A stretch of 21,858 bases of DNA from Gemmiger_A avium (GTDB lineage Bacteria; Bacillota; Clostridia; Oscillospirales; Ruminococcaceae). The first letter of the stretch is position 1, and the number at the start of each line of letters is the position of its first letter. The DNA lies in the NCBI GenBank assembly GCA_019114585.1, contig DXFE01000085.1, positions 1-21,858 on the forward strand, written 5' to 3'. Both the position numbers and the translations under genes were made by a program. A model generated the notes under the pieces. That model saw only the letters and a program-made list of their open reading frames with translations. It made no database searches and had not been told where the DNA came from. Shown here in pieces: positions 13,527 through 20,282 of this stretch.

Positions 13527-14966
13527 TTACGGCCCGGTCAGGATCTCCACGGCCCGGCGCAGGGTATCGTCGGCACCCACGTTGCCGGGGAAGATCACAT
13601 AGGGCATGCCGGGGAACTTGCTTTCCGGGCCGGTCATCCAGACCGGGATGCCGGGGGCGATCTGCCCCATGACCATGGCCTTGCGTACCCGCAGCGCCTT
13701 AGTGCCCACGTCGCTGGAGGTGATACCACCCTTGGCGATGATGAACCGGGGCTGCACGCTCAGCCGGGCGATCACGCTGGTCACCGCGTCCGAGATTTTC
13801 ACCGAAATCTCCAGCTGCCGGTCGGCGTCGTCGGTATCCAGATCCAGCCGATCACGCCGGGTGTAGACCACTACGCTGCGGCCTTCGCGGATCGCCTGGT
13901 CCGCCAGTGCCGATACCCGGGCTGCCTCGCCCTCCAGGCCGCCTTCCACCAGCACCAGATGCTGGTCAAACTGGATGAATTCCAGCGGCAGGGCGCTTTG
14001 CCGCAGCTGTTCCATCTGGCGGGTGGTCTTGTTTACATGGGAACCGATCAGCACAATCCCGCCGGCGGTGCAGCCCGGCGGCACCAGATCCTCGTGGGTG
14101 AGCAGGGACCGGTCGGGTACGCCGCCCAGCACCTTGGTCACGGCGGCGGCGCTGCGGAACAAGAACCGCTTGCCCCGGGCCGCCGCCCGCAGGAACGCCA
14201 CCGCAAACACCTTTACGTCCACATAGTCGATGCTGTTTACGATCACCTTGCCGAAATCCTGTACCGCCATCAGCTGCTGTTCGATCACGTCGTAGCGGGC
14301 CGCGCGCAGATCTTCCAGCGAGATGCAGGTTACCGAGGCCGGATCCACCCGGCCGCCGCTCTTTTCCCGACACCATTCGGTCAGGTCGGAGGCGGTATAG
14401 CCGAAACTTTTGTCCCGGGCAAACTCGGTCTGCCCGGCAGGGGTCAGCCGATCCCCTTCCTGTACATAGTGGGTGTTGCCGATGGTGTACCGGCCGCCTT
14501 CCCGGAAGAACGGATAGATCACCTCGCCGTCAAAGGCGGGCTCGCCCAGTTCTTCCAGTGTGCGGCGCAGCGTTTCGGTCTCCAGCGGATAATGCCCCCG
14601 CAGGGTGGAGTCGCTGCGGCTGATCAGGATATAGTCCCGCCCGGCGGCCGCGGCCGCGTCATGGATGGCGCGGGCCATTCGGATATGTTCCCGCTCGGTC
14701 TGCGCGGCGGTCATGCCCCGGGAATTGGTCAGCACAAAGAACATCCGGCCCGGATCATCGAAGGCTTCCCGGATGGTTTCCGGCTCCCAGTTCGTGAACA
14801 CCGGCACGTCGTGTACTGTCTGTACGCCGGTGGGGTCATCGTCCAGCACCACAACCTTGCGGGTACTGGCGGCCAGTTCCCGGGCCAGCGCCTCGTCTAC
14901 CGCCCGCTCATCCGGTGCGGGCCAGCGCGTCAATACCTGTGTGCTCAGCGCTTCGCTTTCCCGCAT
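13527..14966 (-). CDS. Four-carbon acid sugar kinase (DUF1537 family)
   Basis: The product is 479 residues. The family motifs are all visible: LDDDPTG (41-47) for substrate binding in the N-terminal domain, SRSDSTLRGHYP (116-127), and in the C-terminal nucleotide-binding domain IAKGGITSSDV (410-420) and FPGNVG (459-464). DUF1537 proteins such as OtnK and DtnK are ATP-dependent kinases of threonate, erythronate or their 3-keto forms in C4 sugar-acid catabolism. Length is slightly above the usual 420-470 because of an N-terminal extension of about 35 residues. The ATG at 14966 lies three bases beyond the stop of the dehydrogenase gene. Its GGAGGAA ribosome-binding site is made from the last codons of that gene, so the two are coupled. 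The OtnC/PdxA2-type partner that normally acts after the kinase is absent here. Confidence 0.9.
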   Translation of the reverse strand: MRESEALSTQVLTRWPAPDERAVDEALARELAASTRKVVVLDDDPTGVQTVHDVPVFTNWEPETIREAFDDPGRMFFVLTNSRGMTAAQTEREHIRMARAIHDAAAAAGRDYILISRSDSTLRGHYPLETETLRRTLEELGEPAFDGEVIYPFFREGGRYTIGNTHYVQEGDRLTPAGQTEFARDKSFGYTASDLTEWCREKSGGRVDPASVTCISLEDLRAARYDVIEQQLMAVQDFGKVIVNSIDYVDVKVFAVAFLRAAARGKRFLFRSAAAVTKVLGGVPDRSLLTHEDLVPPGCTAGGIVLIGSHVNKTTRQMEQLRQSALPLEFIQFDQHLVLVEGGLEGEAARVSALADQAIREGRSVVVYTRRDRLDLDTDDADRQLEISVKISDAVTSVIARLSVQPRFIIAKGGITSSDVGTKALRVRKAMVMGQIAPGIPVWMTGPESKFPGMPYVIFPGNVGADDTLRRAVEILTGP

Positions 14967-14969
14967 GAT

Positions 14970-15869
14970 TTATTCCTCCGTTTCCTCGCTTTTTACCTCC
15001 ACCCCGGCCAGGGCTTCAAAATACTGCACATAGCCGGCGTGGTCGTCGTTGAAATGGCCGCTGGCCTTGAGTGCCTGCTGCATCTCGAACAGCTGGGCCG
15101 TAAAGGGCAGGGGCACGTCCAACTCATGGGCGGTGGCCAGCACGTTCTTGATATCCTTGTGGTTGATGCTGATCTTGCCGCCGGGCACAAAATTCCGAGC
15201 GCACATCATAGGGGCTTTGGCGTCCAGCACCGCGCTGCTGGCCAGCCCGCCCCGGATGGCCTTGTACACCTTCATCGGATCGGCGCCCGCCTTGGCTGCC
15301 AGCACCAGCGCTTCGGATACGGCGGTGATGTTCAGGTTCACAATAATCTGGTTGGCCAGTTTGGTCACGCTGCCGCTGCCCGAGGGGCCGATCAGCAGCC
15401 AGCTGGAACCCACAGCGGCGAAATAGGGCTCCATCCGGGCGAAGTCCTCCGGTTTGCCGCCGCACATGATGGCCAGGGTGCCGGCCTTGGCCCCCGGCTC
15501 TCCGCCGGATACCGGCGCGTCCACAAAGCCTACGCCCTGTGCGGCCAGCTTTTCGGCGCACAGGCGGCTCTCCACCGGGGTGACGCTGGACATGTCGCAG
15601 ACCAGCTTACCCTCGCTCAGGCCCTCGCTCACGCCGCCCGGCCCAAACAGCACCTGCTGCACGATAGGGCCGCTGGGAAGAATGGTGATCACAACGTCAC
15701 AGCAGCGCCCGATCTCGGCATAACTGCCGCTCTCGGCCCCTGCCGCCACCAGCTCTTCCACCGCAGCGGGCTGGGTGTCGTTCACCATCAGCTCTGCCCC
15801 GGCCTTCAGCAGATTGTGCGCCATGGGCCGGCCCATAATGCCCAATCCAATAAATCCCACTTTTGCCAT
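14970..15869 (-). CDS. NAD(P)-dependent beta-hydroxyacid dehydrogenase (GarR/LtnD-like)
   Basis: The product is 299 residues, a standard length. The Rossmann fold starts at once with GFIGLGIMGRPMA (5-17). The substrate-binding signature DAPVSGGEPGAKAGTLAIM (117-135) follows. The catalytic lysine is Lys170 in TKLANQ, and the conserved helix INHKDIKNVL is at 235-244. Family members are tartronate semialdehyde reductase (GarR), 3-hydroxyisobutyrate dehydrogenase and the L-threonate/D-erythronate dehydrogenases LtnD and DenD. Its coupling to a DUF1537 kinase makes the LtnD/DenD role the better guess: oxidation of a C4 sugar acid at carbon 2 or a related reaction. The ATG at 15869 follows a GGGAGG site by about ten bases. 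It is first in the operon, with a leader of about 125 bases from the operator-bearing promoter. Confidence 0.92.
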   Translation of the reverse strand: MAKVGFIGLGIMGRPMAHNLLKAGAELMVNDTQPAAVEELVAAGAESGSYAEIGRCCDVVITILPSGPIVQQVLFGPGGVSEGLSEGKLVCDMSSVTPVESRLCAEKLAAQGVGFVDAPVSGGEPGAKAGTLAIMCGGKPEDFARMEPYFAAVGSSWLLIGPSGSGSVTKLANQIIVNLNITAVSEALVLAAKAGADPMKVYKAIRGGLASSAVLDAKAPMMCARNFVPGGKISINHKDIKNVLATAHELDVPLPFTAQLFEMQQALKASGHFNDDHAGYVQYFEALAGVEVKSEETEE

Positions 15870-16002
15870 TTGCCAGTAACCTCCCTTTTCCGGCCGGGTC
15901 CGCCGGCCGCCGGTTTGATCGCCACGCTACCGCCGAGGGGAGCACGCCGCCCGCCTCCCTCCGGCGAGGCGCGTGCTGTGCGGTCTGTCAGCTTGCACTT
16001 TT
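15870..16002 (-). other. Untranslated leader of the operon
   Basis: No gene is seen in this G+C-rich stretch between the predicted transcription start and the dehydrogenase ATG. It can fold: GCACGC (about 15942) pairs with GCGTGC (about 15970), and an inner GCCTC pairs with GAGGC. No T-run or known riboswitch pattern is visible. Together with 16033-16174 it makes up the 405-base gap between the divergent genes. Confidence 0.4.
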
Positions 16003-16032
16003 AGTATACCGGTATGCCGGTATACGGTTCAA
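16003..16032 (-). promoter_or_regulatory. Operon promoter with palindromic operator between -35 and -10
   Basis: On the minus strand TTGAAC (16032-16027) and TATACT (16008-16003) are 18 bases apart. The spacer and -10 edge are filled by a perfect inverted repeat, GTATACCGG (16004-16012), four bases TATG, then CCGGTATAC (16017-16025). A dimeric repressor bound there would block RNA polymerase. The divergent GntR/FCD protein is the obvious candidate, since such regulators bind short palindromes in their own divergent promoter region. Confidence 0.7.
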
Positions 16033-16064
16033 GAGGGAGATTTACTGAACTTTCGACAAATAAA

Positions 16065-16080
16065 TTGTGATTCTGCACAA
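16065..16080. repeat. TTGTG-N6-CACAA inverted repeat in the A+T-rich divergent region
   Basis: TTGTG (16065-16069) and CACAA (16076-16080) flank six bases. It resembles the half-site spacing of CRP/FNR-type boxes and lies about 40 bases upstream of the operon -35. The surrounding 16033-16140 is clearly richer in A+T than the rest of the window and holds no gene I can support. Confidence 0.35.
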
Positions 16081-16174
16081 ATACAATTCAAGATAGTTGT
16101 GAATATTTTGACGAATATGGCGATACGGAAAGAAGGAATGTTCCGGTCAAGGGATAAAGGACTGTTTCTGCGCC

Positions 16175-16204
16175 TTGACGGCCTGCCGGAAAAAAGTCTA
16201 TAAT
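16175..16204 (+). promoter_or_regulatory. Promoter of the GntR-family regulator gene
   Basis: TTGACG (16175-16180) and consensus TATAAT (16199-16204) are separated by 18 bases. This is one of the best sigma-A-type promoters in the window. The start would be near 16211, about 64 bases before the ATG. It does not overlap the palindrome at 16004-16025, so the regulator may not repress itself strongly. Confidence 0.7.
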
Positions 16205-16274
16205 TTAACAGAAAGATCATTTTATGCAGGCCGGCAGGGCGCCGGTGATCAAGACAGACAGAAAGGGTGGAACC

Positions 16275-16952
16275 ATGACGGGCTATACACCTTTGCAGCA
16301 GAAAGCGTATGAATATCTGCTTAACCTGATCCGAACCGGCGGGCTGGAACCGGGCGTAATCTATTCCGAAACCAAGCTGGCCGGGGAAATCGGGATCTCC
16401 CGTACGCCGTTCAAGGACGCACTGGTCCGGCTGAGCCAGGACAAATACATCGATATCCTGCCCAGCAAGGGCTTTTGCCTGCATGTGATGTCGCCGGAGG
16501 ATATCTGGACCACCTACCAGGCACGCACCGCGGTGGAGGGCTACTGCGCCATGGATCTGGCCGCTGCCAAGGACAGCGAAGCCGGCAGGGCCGCGCTGGA
16601 CCGGCTGGCGGAGAGTCTGCGCTGCATGGAACAGATGATTCGTGAAAAAGCGCCATTGCCGGATATTCTGGCCTGCGACCTGGCGTTTCACCAGACGATT
16701 GCGGAGTTTCCCCGCAACGCGGAGCTGATCCGCCTGTACGAGAGCCTGAATCACCGGGTGTCCTACATCGCCCTGGAGAGCTTTGCCAAGCAGGGGCGCC
16801 CTGCCCGGGCGCTGGAGGAGCACCGCAGTATCTACCAGGCGGTGTCCGGCGCGGGGGCGCAGGTGGAGATCGGGCCCTATCTGGCGGTGATGCGCCATAT
16901 GGAGGCCTCCCGGGATATCGTGCTGGAACTGACTGAGAAGAAAAAACCATAA
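16275..16952 (+). CDS. GntR-family transcriptional regulator, FadR/FCD subfamily
   Basis: The product is 225 residues. The N-terminal winged helix-turn-helix has the GntR signature: LLNLIRTGGLEPG (18-30), SETKLAGEIGISRTPFKDAL (34-53) and LPSKGFCLH (63-71). The C-terminal FCD domain is all-helical and carries the usual metal/ligand residues, including DLAFHQTIAE (135-144) and EEHRSIYQAV near 190. FCD regulators sense small organic acids or sugar acids and mostly repress divergent catabolic genes, which matches the operon on the other strand. The ATG at 16275 was chosen because of the GGGTGG-type site before it; the longer frame from 16224 adds residues with no domain match. A hairpin terminator follows directly. 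Confidence 0.93.
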   Translation: MTGYTPLQQKAYEYLLNLIRTGGLEPGVIYSETKLAGEIGISRTPFKDALVRLSQDKYIDILPSKGFCLHVMSPEDIWTTYQARTAVEGYCAMDLAAAKDSEAGRAALDRLAESLRCMEQMIREKAPLPDILACDLAFHQTIAEFPRNAELIRLYESLNHRVSYIALESFAKQGRPARALEEHRSIYQAVSGAGAQVEIGPYLAVMRHMEASRDIVLELTEKKKP

Positions 16953-16995
16953 AAAATGCCCGGCGGGGAACGAATCTTCCCCGCCGGGCATTTTT
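16953..16995. terminator. Bidirectional intrinsic terminator
   Basis: An 18-base-pair stem (16953-16970 with 16977-16994; G+C core TGCCCGGCGGGGAA) has a 6-base loop and is flanked by A on the left and T on the right. It ends the GntR gene on the plus strand and the phosphatase gene on the minus strand. Confidence 0.9.
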
Positions 16996-17005
16996 CGGTT
17001 TGTGT

Positions 17006-17734
17006 TCAGTGCCGCTGATCGGTCAGGGAATACATCTCGCAAAAGCGGGCCGCGAAGGAGGGTTCCCGGCCGCCCGCGTACAGGTGGGAGGTATCCCCGA
17101 ACGCCCCCATCCGGAAATAGGCCTGGCCCTCCCGGCGTTCCTCGGTCACCAGGGTGGTCACCGAGGAGGGGGCGGCGCAGGTGCCGTGCCACAGGATCAT
17201 GGGCGAAACATTCAGCAGCCGGCTCAGCAGCACGCACTCCACCCCAAAATGGCAGAACAGCACCACCGTGTCGGTGTTCGGGCGCTCGGCCCGGTAGAAT
17301 TCCCCCTGGCGGGGGTAGCCGTGGGCCGCCAGCAGCGCATCCAGCCCGTCGGTGACGGCCTTGTACTTTTCCGCCACGCCGCCCGCCTGCATCACCGCCG
17401 GGTCAAACCAGGCATGCCGGTCAAAAAAGCGGGGTTCGGCGGTCCAGTCGGCGGGCATCCAGTCCCAGGTCACGCTGTCCGCGTCCGGCTTGTTGGGCTT
17501 GCGGATGGGCGCGTCGAACTCCCGCAGCCAGGGGCACTCGGTGGCGGTGCGGCCCATCTTTTGCAGGGTCAGGGAGGCGGTGTCCTTTGCCCGGCCCAGC
17601 GGCGAAACATAAAAGGCCGCCACATCCAGACGGCTCAGCCGGTCGGCCAGCAGGGCGGCCTCCTGCCAGCCGGTGGGGGTCAGCGAGTCGATGGAATAGT
17701 CCGGGTCGGCATGGCGCACGATCAGCAGCTTCAT
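17006..17734 (-). CDS. Histidine phosphatase family protein (phosphoglycerate-mutase-like)
   Basis: The product is 242 residues, soluble. The catalytic motif LLIVRHADPDY (3-13) supplies the phospho-accepting His8 and Arg7. The second conserved arginine is in the SPLGRAKDTA stretch (44-53), and the second histidine of the pocket is in VVLFCHFG (157-164). Members hydrolyse many phosphate esters, and the region between the two halves (FDAPIRKPNKPDADSVTWDW) is too variable to name a substrate. A cofactor-dependent mutase is less likely because the usual mutase surroundings are missing. The ATG at 17734 follows AAGGGAGG. It starts 15 bases after the GtrA gene stop, so both form an operon ended by the 16953 hairpin. 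Confidence 0.88.
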   Translation of the reverse strand: MKLLIVRHADPDYSIDSLTPTGWQEAALLADRLSRLDVAAFYVSPLGRAKDTASLTLQKMGRTATECPWLREFDAPIRKPNKPDADSVTWDWMPADWTAEPRFFDRHAWFDPAVMQAGGVAEKYKAVTDGLDALLAAHGYPRQGEFYRAERPNTDTVVLFCHFGVECVLLSRLLNVSPMILWHGTCAAPSSVTTLVTEERREGQAYFRMGAFGDTSHLYAGGREPSFAARFCEMYSLTDQRH

Positions 17735-17749
17735 GGGGGTACCTCCCTT

Positions 17750-18151
17750 TTAATAGACGAATTTTTTCTGCAGCAGGTAGTTGACGAAAAACAACAGCAC
17801 ATCCACCGGGATCTTGGCGGCCAGCCGGGGCAGCTGGGGCAGAATGTGCACGGCGGCGGCCACCAGCAGGGCGCTGCACAGGGTCTTGCCCACGGTGATG
17901 CCGGTGTACAGCCCGGCGGACCGGGTGTAGGAGGCCTTGCTTTCAAACACAAGGAAATAGTTGATCAGGTAGTTGACCAGCGAGGACAGCACCCTGGCCG
18001 CCACAGTGGCCACCAGAATGGCCGCGCTGGTGGGGATCACACTCTCCAGCAGGCGGCAGAGAAGCGCAAAGGCAGCCAGATCCACCCCGGCGGAGAGCAG
18101 CGAGGAAACGGTAAACCGGCCGAACCGCCGGGCCGAAGCCTGTTCGTGCAT
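17750..18151 (-). CDS. GtrA-family membrane protein
   Basis: The product is 133 residues with four membrane helices (about 11-31, 37-59, 75-97 and 105-124). A charged N-terminus with FGRFTVSSLLSAGVDL comes first, then LSSLVNYLINYFLVF (55-69) and the typical C-terminal end LLFFVNYLLQKKFVY, which fits the GtrA/DPMS small membrane protein family. GtrA-type proteins are thought to help move lipid-linked sugars or sugar-phosphate lipids across the membrane, often with a glycosyltransferase partner. None is present here. The ATG at 18151 follows AAAGGAG; the upstream in-frame extension to 18304 has no such site and crosses the promoter. It is the first gene of a two-gene operon with the phosphatase. 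Confidence 0.85.
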   Translation of the reverse strand: MHEQASARRFGRFTVSSLLSAGVDLAAFALLCRLLESVIPTSAAILVATVAARVLSSLVNYLINYFLVFESKASYTRSAGLYTGITVGKTLCSALLVAAAVHILPQLPRLAAKIPVDVLLFFVNYLLQKKFVY

Positions 18152-18206
18152 GGAAAAAGACTCCTTTCCGAAAAAAGAACGGCGCGCAAAGCCGCCGTAC
18201 AAGGGT

Positions 18207-18236
18207 ACTATACCACCGCAAAGCCGGAAAAAGCAA
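18207..18236 (-). promoter_or_regulatory. Promoter of the GtrA-phosphatase operon
   Basis: TTGCTT (18236-18231) and TATAGT (18212-18207) are 18 bases apart, with TGG giving an extended -10. The -35 is part of the T-run of the preceding terminator. Confidence 0.5.
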
Positions 18237-18260
18237 GCGCCGGCGGATTTCCGCCGGCGC
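18231..18260 (-). terminator. Terminator of the MFS transporter gene
   Basis: GCGCCGGCGG (18237-18246) pairs with CCGCCGGCGC (18251-18260) around a 4-base loop. On the minus strand the stem is followed by TTGCTTTTT, and it lies 9 bases after the transporter stop codon. Confidence 0.8.
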
Positions 18261-18269
18261 CTGGCCGTG

Positions 18270-19625
18270 TTACTTGTTCTTTTTGGTGAACCGGGGCAGT
18301 ACAAAGAAGTACAGCCCGCCGCCGATGAAGAAGATCACCAGCAGGCTCAAAATACCCCAGCTGGCGCTGGATTTGTCGATGGCGGCCAGCACCGTTTCGG
18401 TGGCGGTGGCCCGGGTCAGCCCCTGGGAAGCCAGCATGGCGTCGGCCGACAGGGCGGTGGTGAAGCCCACCAGCGCCGGGCCCATGATGGCGCTGAACTT
18501 GCCGAAGATGTCGTAGAAGCCGAAGAACTCGCCGCTGCGGGCCTTGTCCGGGATCATCTTGCCGAACATGCTGCGGCTCAGGGCCTGGATGCCGCCCTGG
18601 CTGGTGGCCACCATCAGCGCCATGACCCAGAACTGCCACACGCTGTCCAGGAAGAAGGCGAAGATGGTCACCGCCACATAGACGCAGATGCCTGCGCCGA
18701 TCATGGTGCGCGCGCCGAACTTTTCGCTCAGGCGGATATACAGCAGACAGAAGGGCAGGCCCAGGATCTGCACCATCAGCAGCGCCAGCATCATCTCGGT
18801 GGTGCCCAGGCCCAGGGTGCTGCCGTAGCTGGTGGACATGTGGATGATGGTGTTCACGCCGTCGATGTAGAAGAAGTAGGCGATCAGGAAGATGAACATG
18901 GCCTTGTTGCGCCAGATGTCCCGCACGGTGCCGCCCAGGCTGCGCAGGGTACGGCCCACCGCGCCCTTTTCGCCCTCGCACCAGCTTTTCTGGTGCACGT
19001 TGCGCAGCAGGGGAATGCTGAACACCAGCCACCACACGCCGGTAAAGCCGAACGCAAAGGACAGGCAGGTGGTCATGGGAACGCCCACCAGGTTCATCAC
19101 CAGGAAGATCACCAGCGGAATGGTGGAGCCGCCGATATAGCCCATGCCGTAGCCCATGGTGGACACCTTGTCCATCCGTTCCTCGGTGGTCACGTCGTTC
19201 AGGAAGCTGTCATAGTACAGGTTGGCGGCGGCAAAGCCGATGGTGCTGATGATGTACAGCGCCAGCACCGCCAGACCCACCGTCTCGGCGGTTTCCGGCT
19301 GCAAAAAATCCATCTGCGGGGTCACCGCCATGAACAGGCAGCTGATCACGCCCACCAGCATAAAGATGGTGAACAGCTTTTTGCGCATGCCCTTGAAGTC
19401 GCCAAAGGCGCCCAGTACCGGGGCCAGCAGGGCCACCACCGCCATGGCGATGCTGGTGGCATAGCCCCAGGTGCTCAGGCCGCTGGCCGCGTCGGCCATA
19501 TAGCTGGCCACCGTGTTGTAGAAGATGGGAAGAATGGTCACCACAATGACCGAGTGGGCGCTGTTGGCCCAGTCGTACATCATCCAGCTTTTTTCTTCCC
19601 GGGTGTATCCGCTCAAAAGTTTCAT
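18270..19625 (-). CDS. MFS transporter, UMF1 (Atg22-like) family
   Basis: The product is 451 residues with about twelve membrane helices and a short cytoplasmic loop in the middle (about 215-245). The N-terminal YDWANSAHSV (20-29) is the signature of UMF1/Atg22-like transporters, as is the later GGIQALSRSMFGKMIP stretch. In yeast, Atg22 exports amino acids from the vacuole; bacterial substrates are largely unknown. The ATG at 19625 follows an AGGGGGAA site at good spacing. The open frame extends upstream but crosses the promoter and has no membrane-like sequence, so the shorter start is preferred. It is transcribed alone from the 19684 promoter and ended by the 18231 hairpin. Confidence 0.92.
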   Translation of the reverse strand: MKLLSGYTREEKSWMMYDWANSAHSVIVVTILPIFYNTVASYMADAASGLSTWGYATSIAMAVVALLAPVLGAFGDFKGMRKKLFTIFMLVGVISCLFMAVTPQMDFLQPETAETVGLAVLALYIISTIGFAAANLYYDSFLNDVTTEERMDKVSTMGYGMGYIGGSTIPLVIFLVMNLVGVPMTTCLSFAFGFTGVWWLVFSIPLLRNVHQKSWCEGEKGAVGRTLRSLGGTVRDIWRNKAMFIFLIAYFFYIDGVNTIIHMSTSYGSTLGLGTTEMMLALLMVQILGLPFCLLYIRLSEKFGARTMIGAGICVYVAVTIFAFFLDSVWQFWVMALMVATSQGGIQALSRSMFGKMIPDKARSGEFFGFYDIFGKFSAIMGPALVGFTTALSADAMLASQGLTRATATETVLAAIDKSSASWGILSLLVIFFIGGGLYFFVLPRFTKKNK

Positions 19626-19641
19626 GGTCGGTTCCCCCTGC

Positions 19642-19664
19642 AAAAAATTGCGCCCGGCGGGCGC
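19642..19664 (-). promoter_or_regulatory. Terminator-like hairpin in the MFS gene leader
   Basis: On the minus strand GCGCCC (19664-19659), a 3-base loop and GGGCGC (19655-19650) are followed by AA and six T (19647-19642). It begins roughly 13 bases after the predicted transcription start and ends just before the ribosome-binding site. It may attenuate the transporter gene or simply stop transcripts coming from the thioesterase gene. Confidence 0.5.
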
Positions 19665-19683
19665 GGAATGGTCCACTTCTTTA

Positions 19684-19712
19684 AGTGTAGCAAAATATTG
19701 CTCCATCCACAA
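19684..19712 (-). promoter_or_regulatory. Promoter of the MFS transporter gene
   Basis: TTGTGG (19712-19707) and TACACT (19689-19684) are separated by 17 bases, with start near 19677. The region is locally rich in A+T. Confidence 0.5.
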
Positions 19713-19753
19713 TGCCCGCTGGGCAAAAAATCCGTAAAATCTTTGCAGGGTGC

Positions 19754-20188
19754 TCAGCGCAGCCGGGCAGGCGGTTCGCTGCTTACCCGGTACATGGTAA
19801 AGGTGCCCTCGGCCATTTCCCTGCCGTCCGGGCCGGTCAGTTCCACCCGTTCCACCAGAACGGTGCGGCCCCGGCGCACCGGGGTGGCGGTGGCGGTTAC
19901 CATGTCCCCCGGTTTCGCCGCCCGCAGAAAATGAAAGGAGGCGTCCAGGGTCACATAGCTGCACCCGTCTGCCAGCGCCAGCAGACCCGCGCAGTTGTCC
20001 GCCAGCGAAAACAAAAATCCGCCGTGGGCGGTGCCGTGGCAGTTCAGGGCGTTGGGGCCCACCTGAGCCTGTACCACAGCCCGGTCTTCCCCACAGTACA
20101 CCGCCTGTATGCCGTTATGGGTCACAAACCCGCTTTCCTGTTCCAGCCGCTGGAGCTGTTCCCCGGCCATTTGATCCTTTGTCTGCAT
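19754..20188 (-). CDS. PaaI-type hotdog-fold thioesterase
   Basis: The product is 144 residues, cytosolic. The family signature NCHGTAHGGFLFSLADNCAG (48-67) contains the HGG loop and the acidic catalytic Asp of the 4HBT/PaaI group. The remaining strands (YVTLDASFHFLRAAKPGDMVTA, then TVLVERVELTG) match the hotdog fold. These enzymes hydrolyse acyl- or aryl-CoA thioesters and often keep CoA free when pathways stall. No phenylacetate genes are visible, so the natural substrate is open. The ATG at 20188 is chosen because the fold starts about ten residues later and GGGGGAAAGG lies upstream, though spacing is long. A second ATG (at codon 7) is possible. It has its own promoter and sits between glgB and the transporter gene. 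Confidence 0.9.
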   Translation of the reverse strand: MQTKDQMAGEQLQRLEQESGFVTHNGIQAVYCGEDRAVVQAQVGPNALNCHGTAHGGFLFSLADNCAGLLALADGCSYVTLDASFHFLRAAKPGDMVTATATPVRRGRTVLVERVELTGPDGREMAEGTFTMYRVSSEPPARLR

Positions 20189-20249
20189 ATTGCTCTGCCT
20201 TTCCCCCGGCCGGACGGCCGCGCCTTGTTTCTGCCATTCCACGCAGAGC

Positions 20250-20258
20250 AGTATACCA
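20250..20258 (-). promoter_or_regulatory. Extended -10 promoter of the thioesterase gene
   Basis: On the minus strand TGGTATACT (20258-20250) gives a TG-extended -10. Only a poor -35 lies 17 bases before it. The gap between glgB and the thioesterase gene holds no clear terminator. Confidence 0.45.
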
Positions 20259-20282
20259 CGTTTTGCCCGCCGCATCCAGATT

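Noticed and set aside
10780..16004. Long plus-strand open frames (about 940 and 826 codons) opposite the catabolic operon
   Set aside because: Same shadow effect; the minus-strand genes show complete family motifs and good start sites throughout.
15973..16203. Small open frame of 76 codons in the divergent promoter region
   Set aside because: It overlaps the operator and both promoters, has no ribosome-binding site and no recognisable features.
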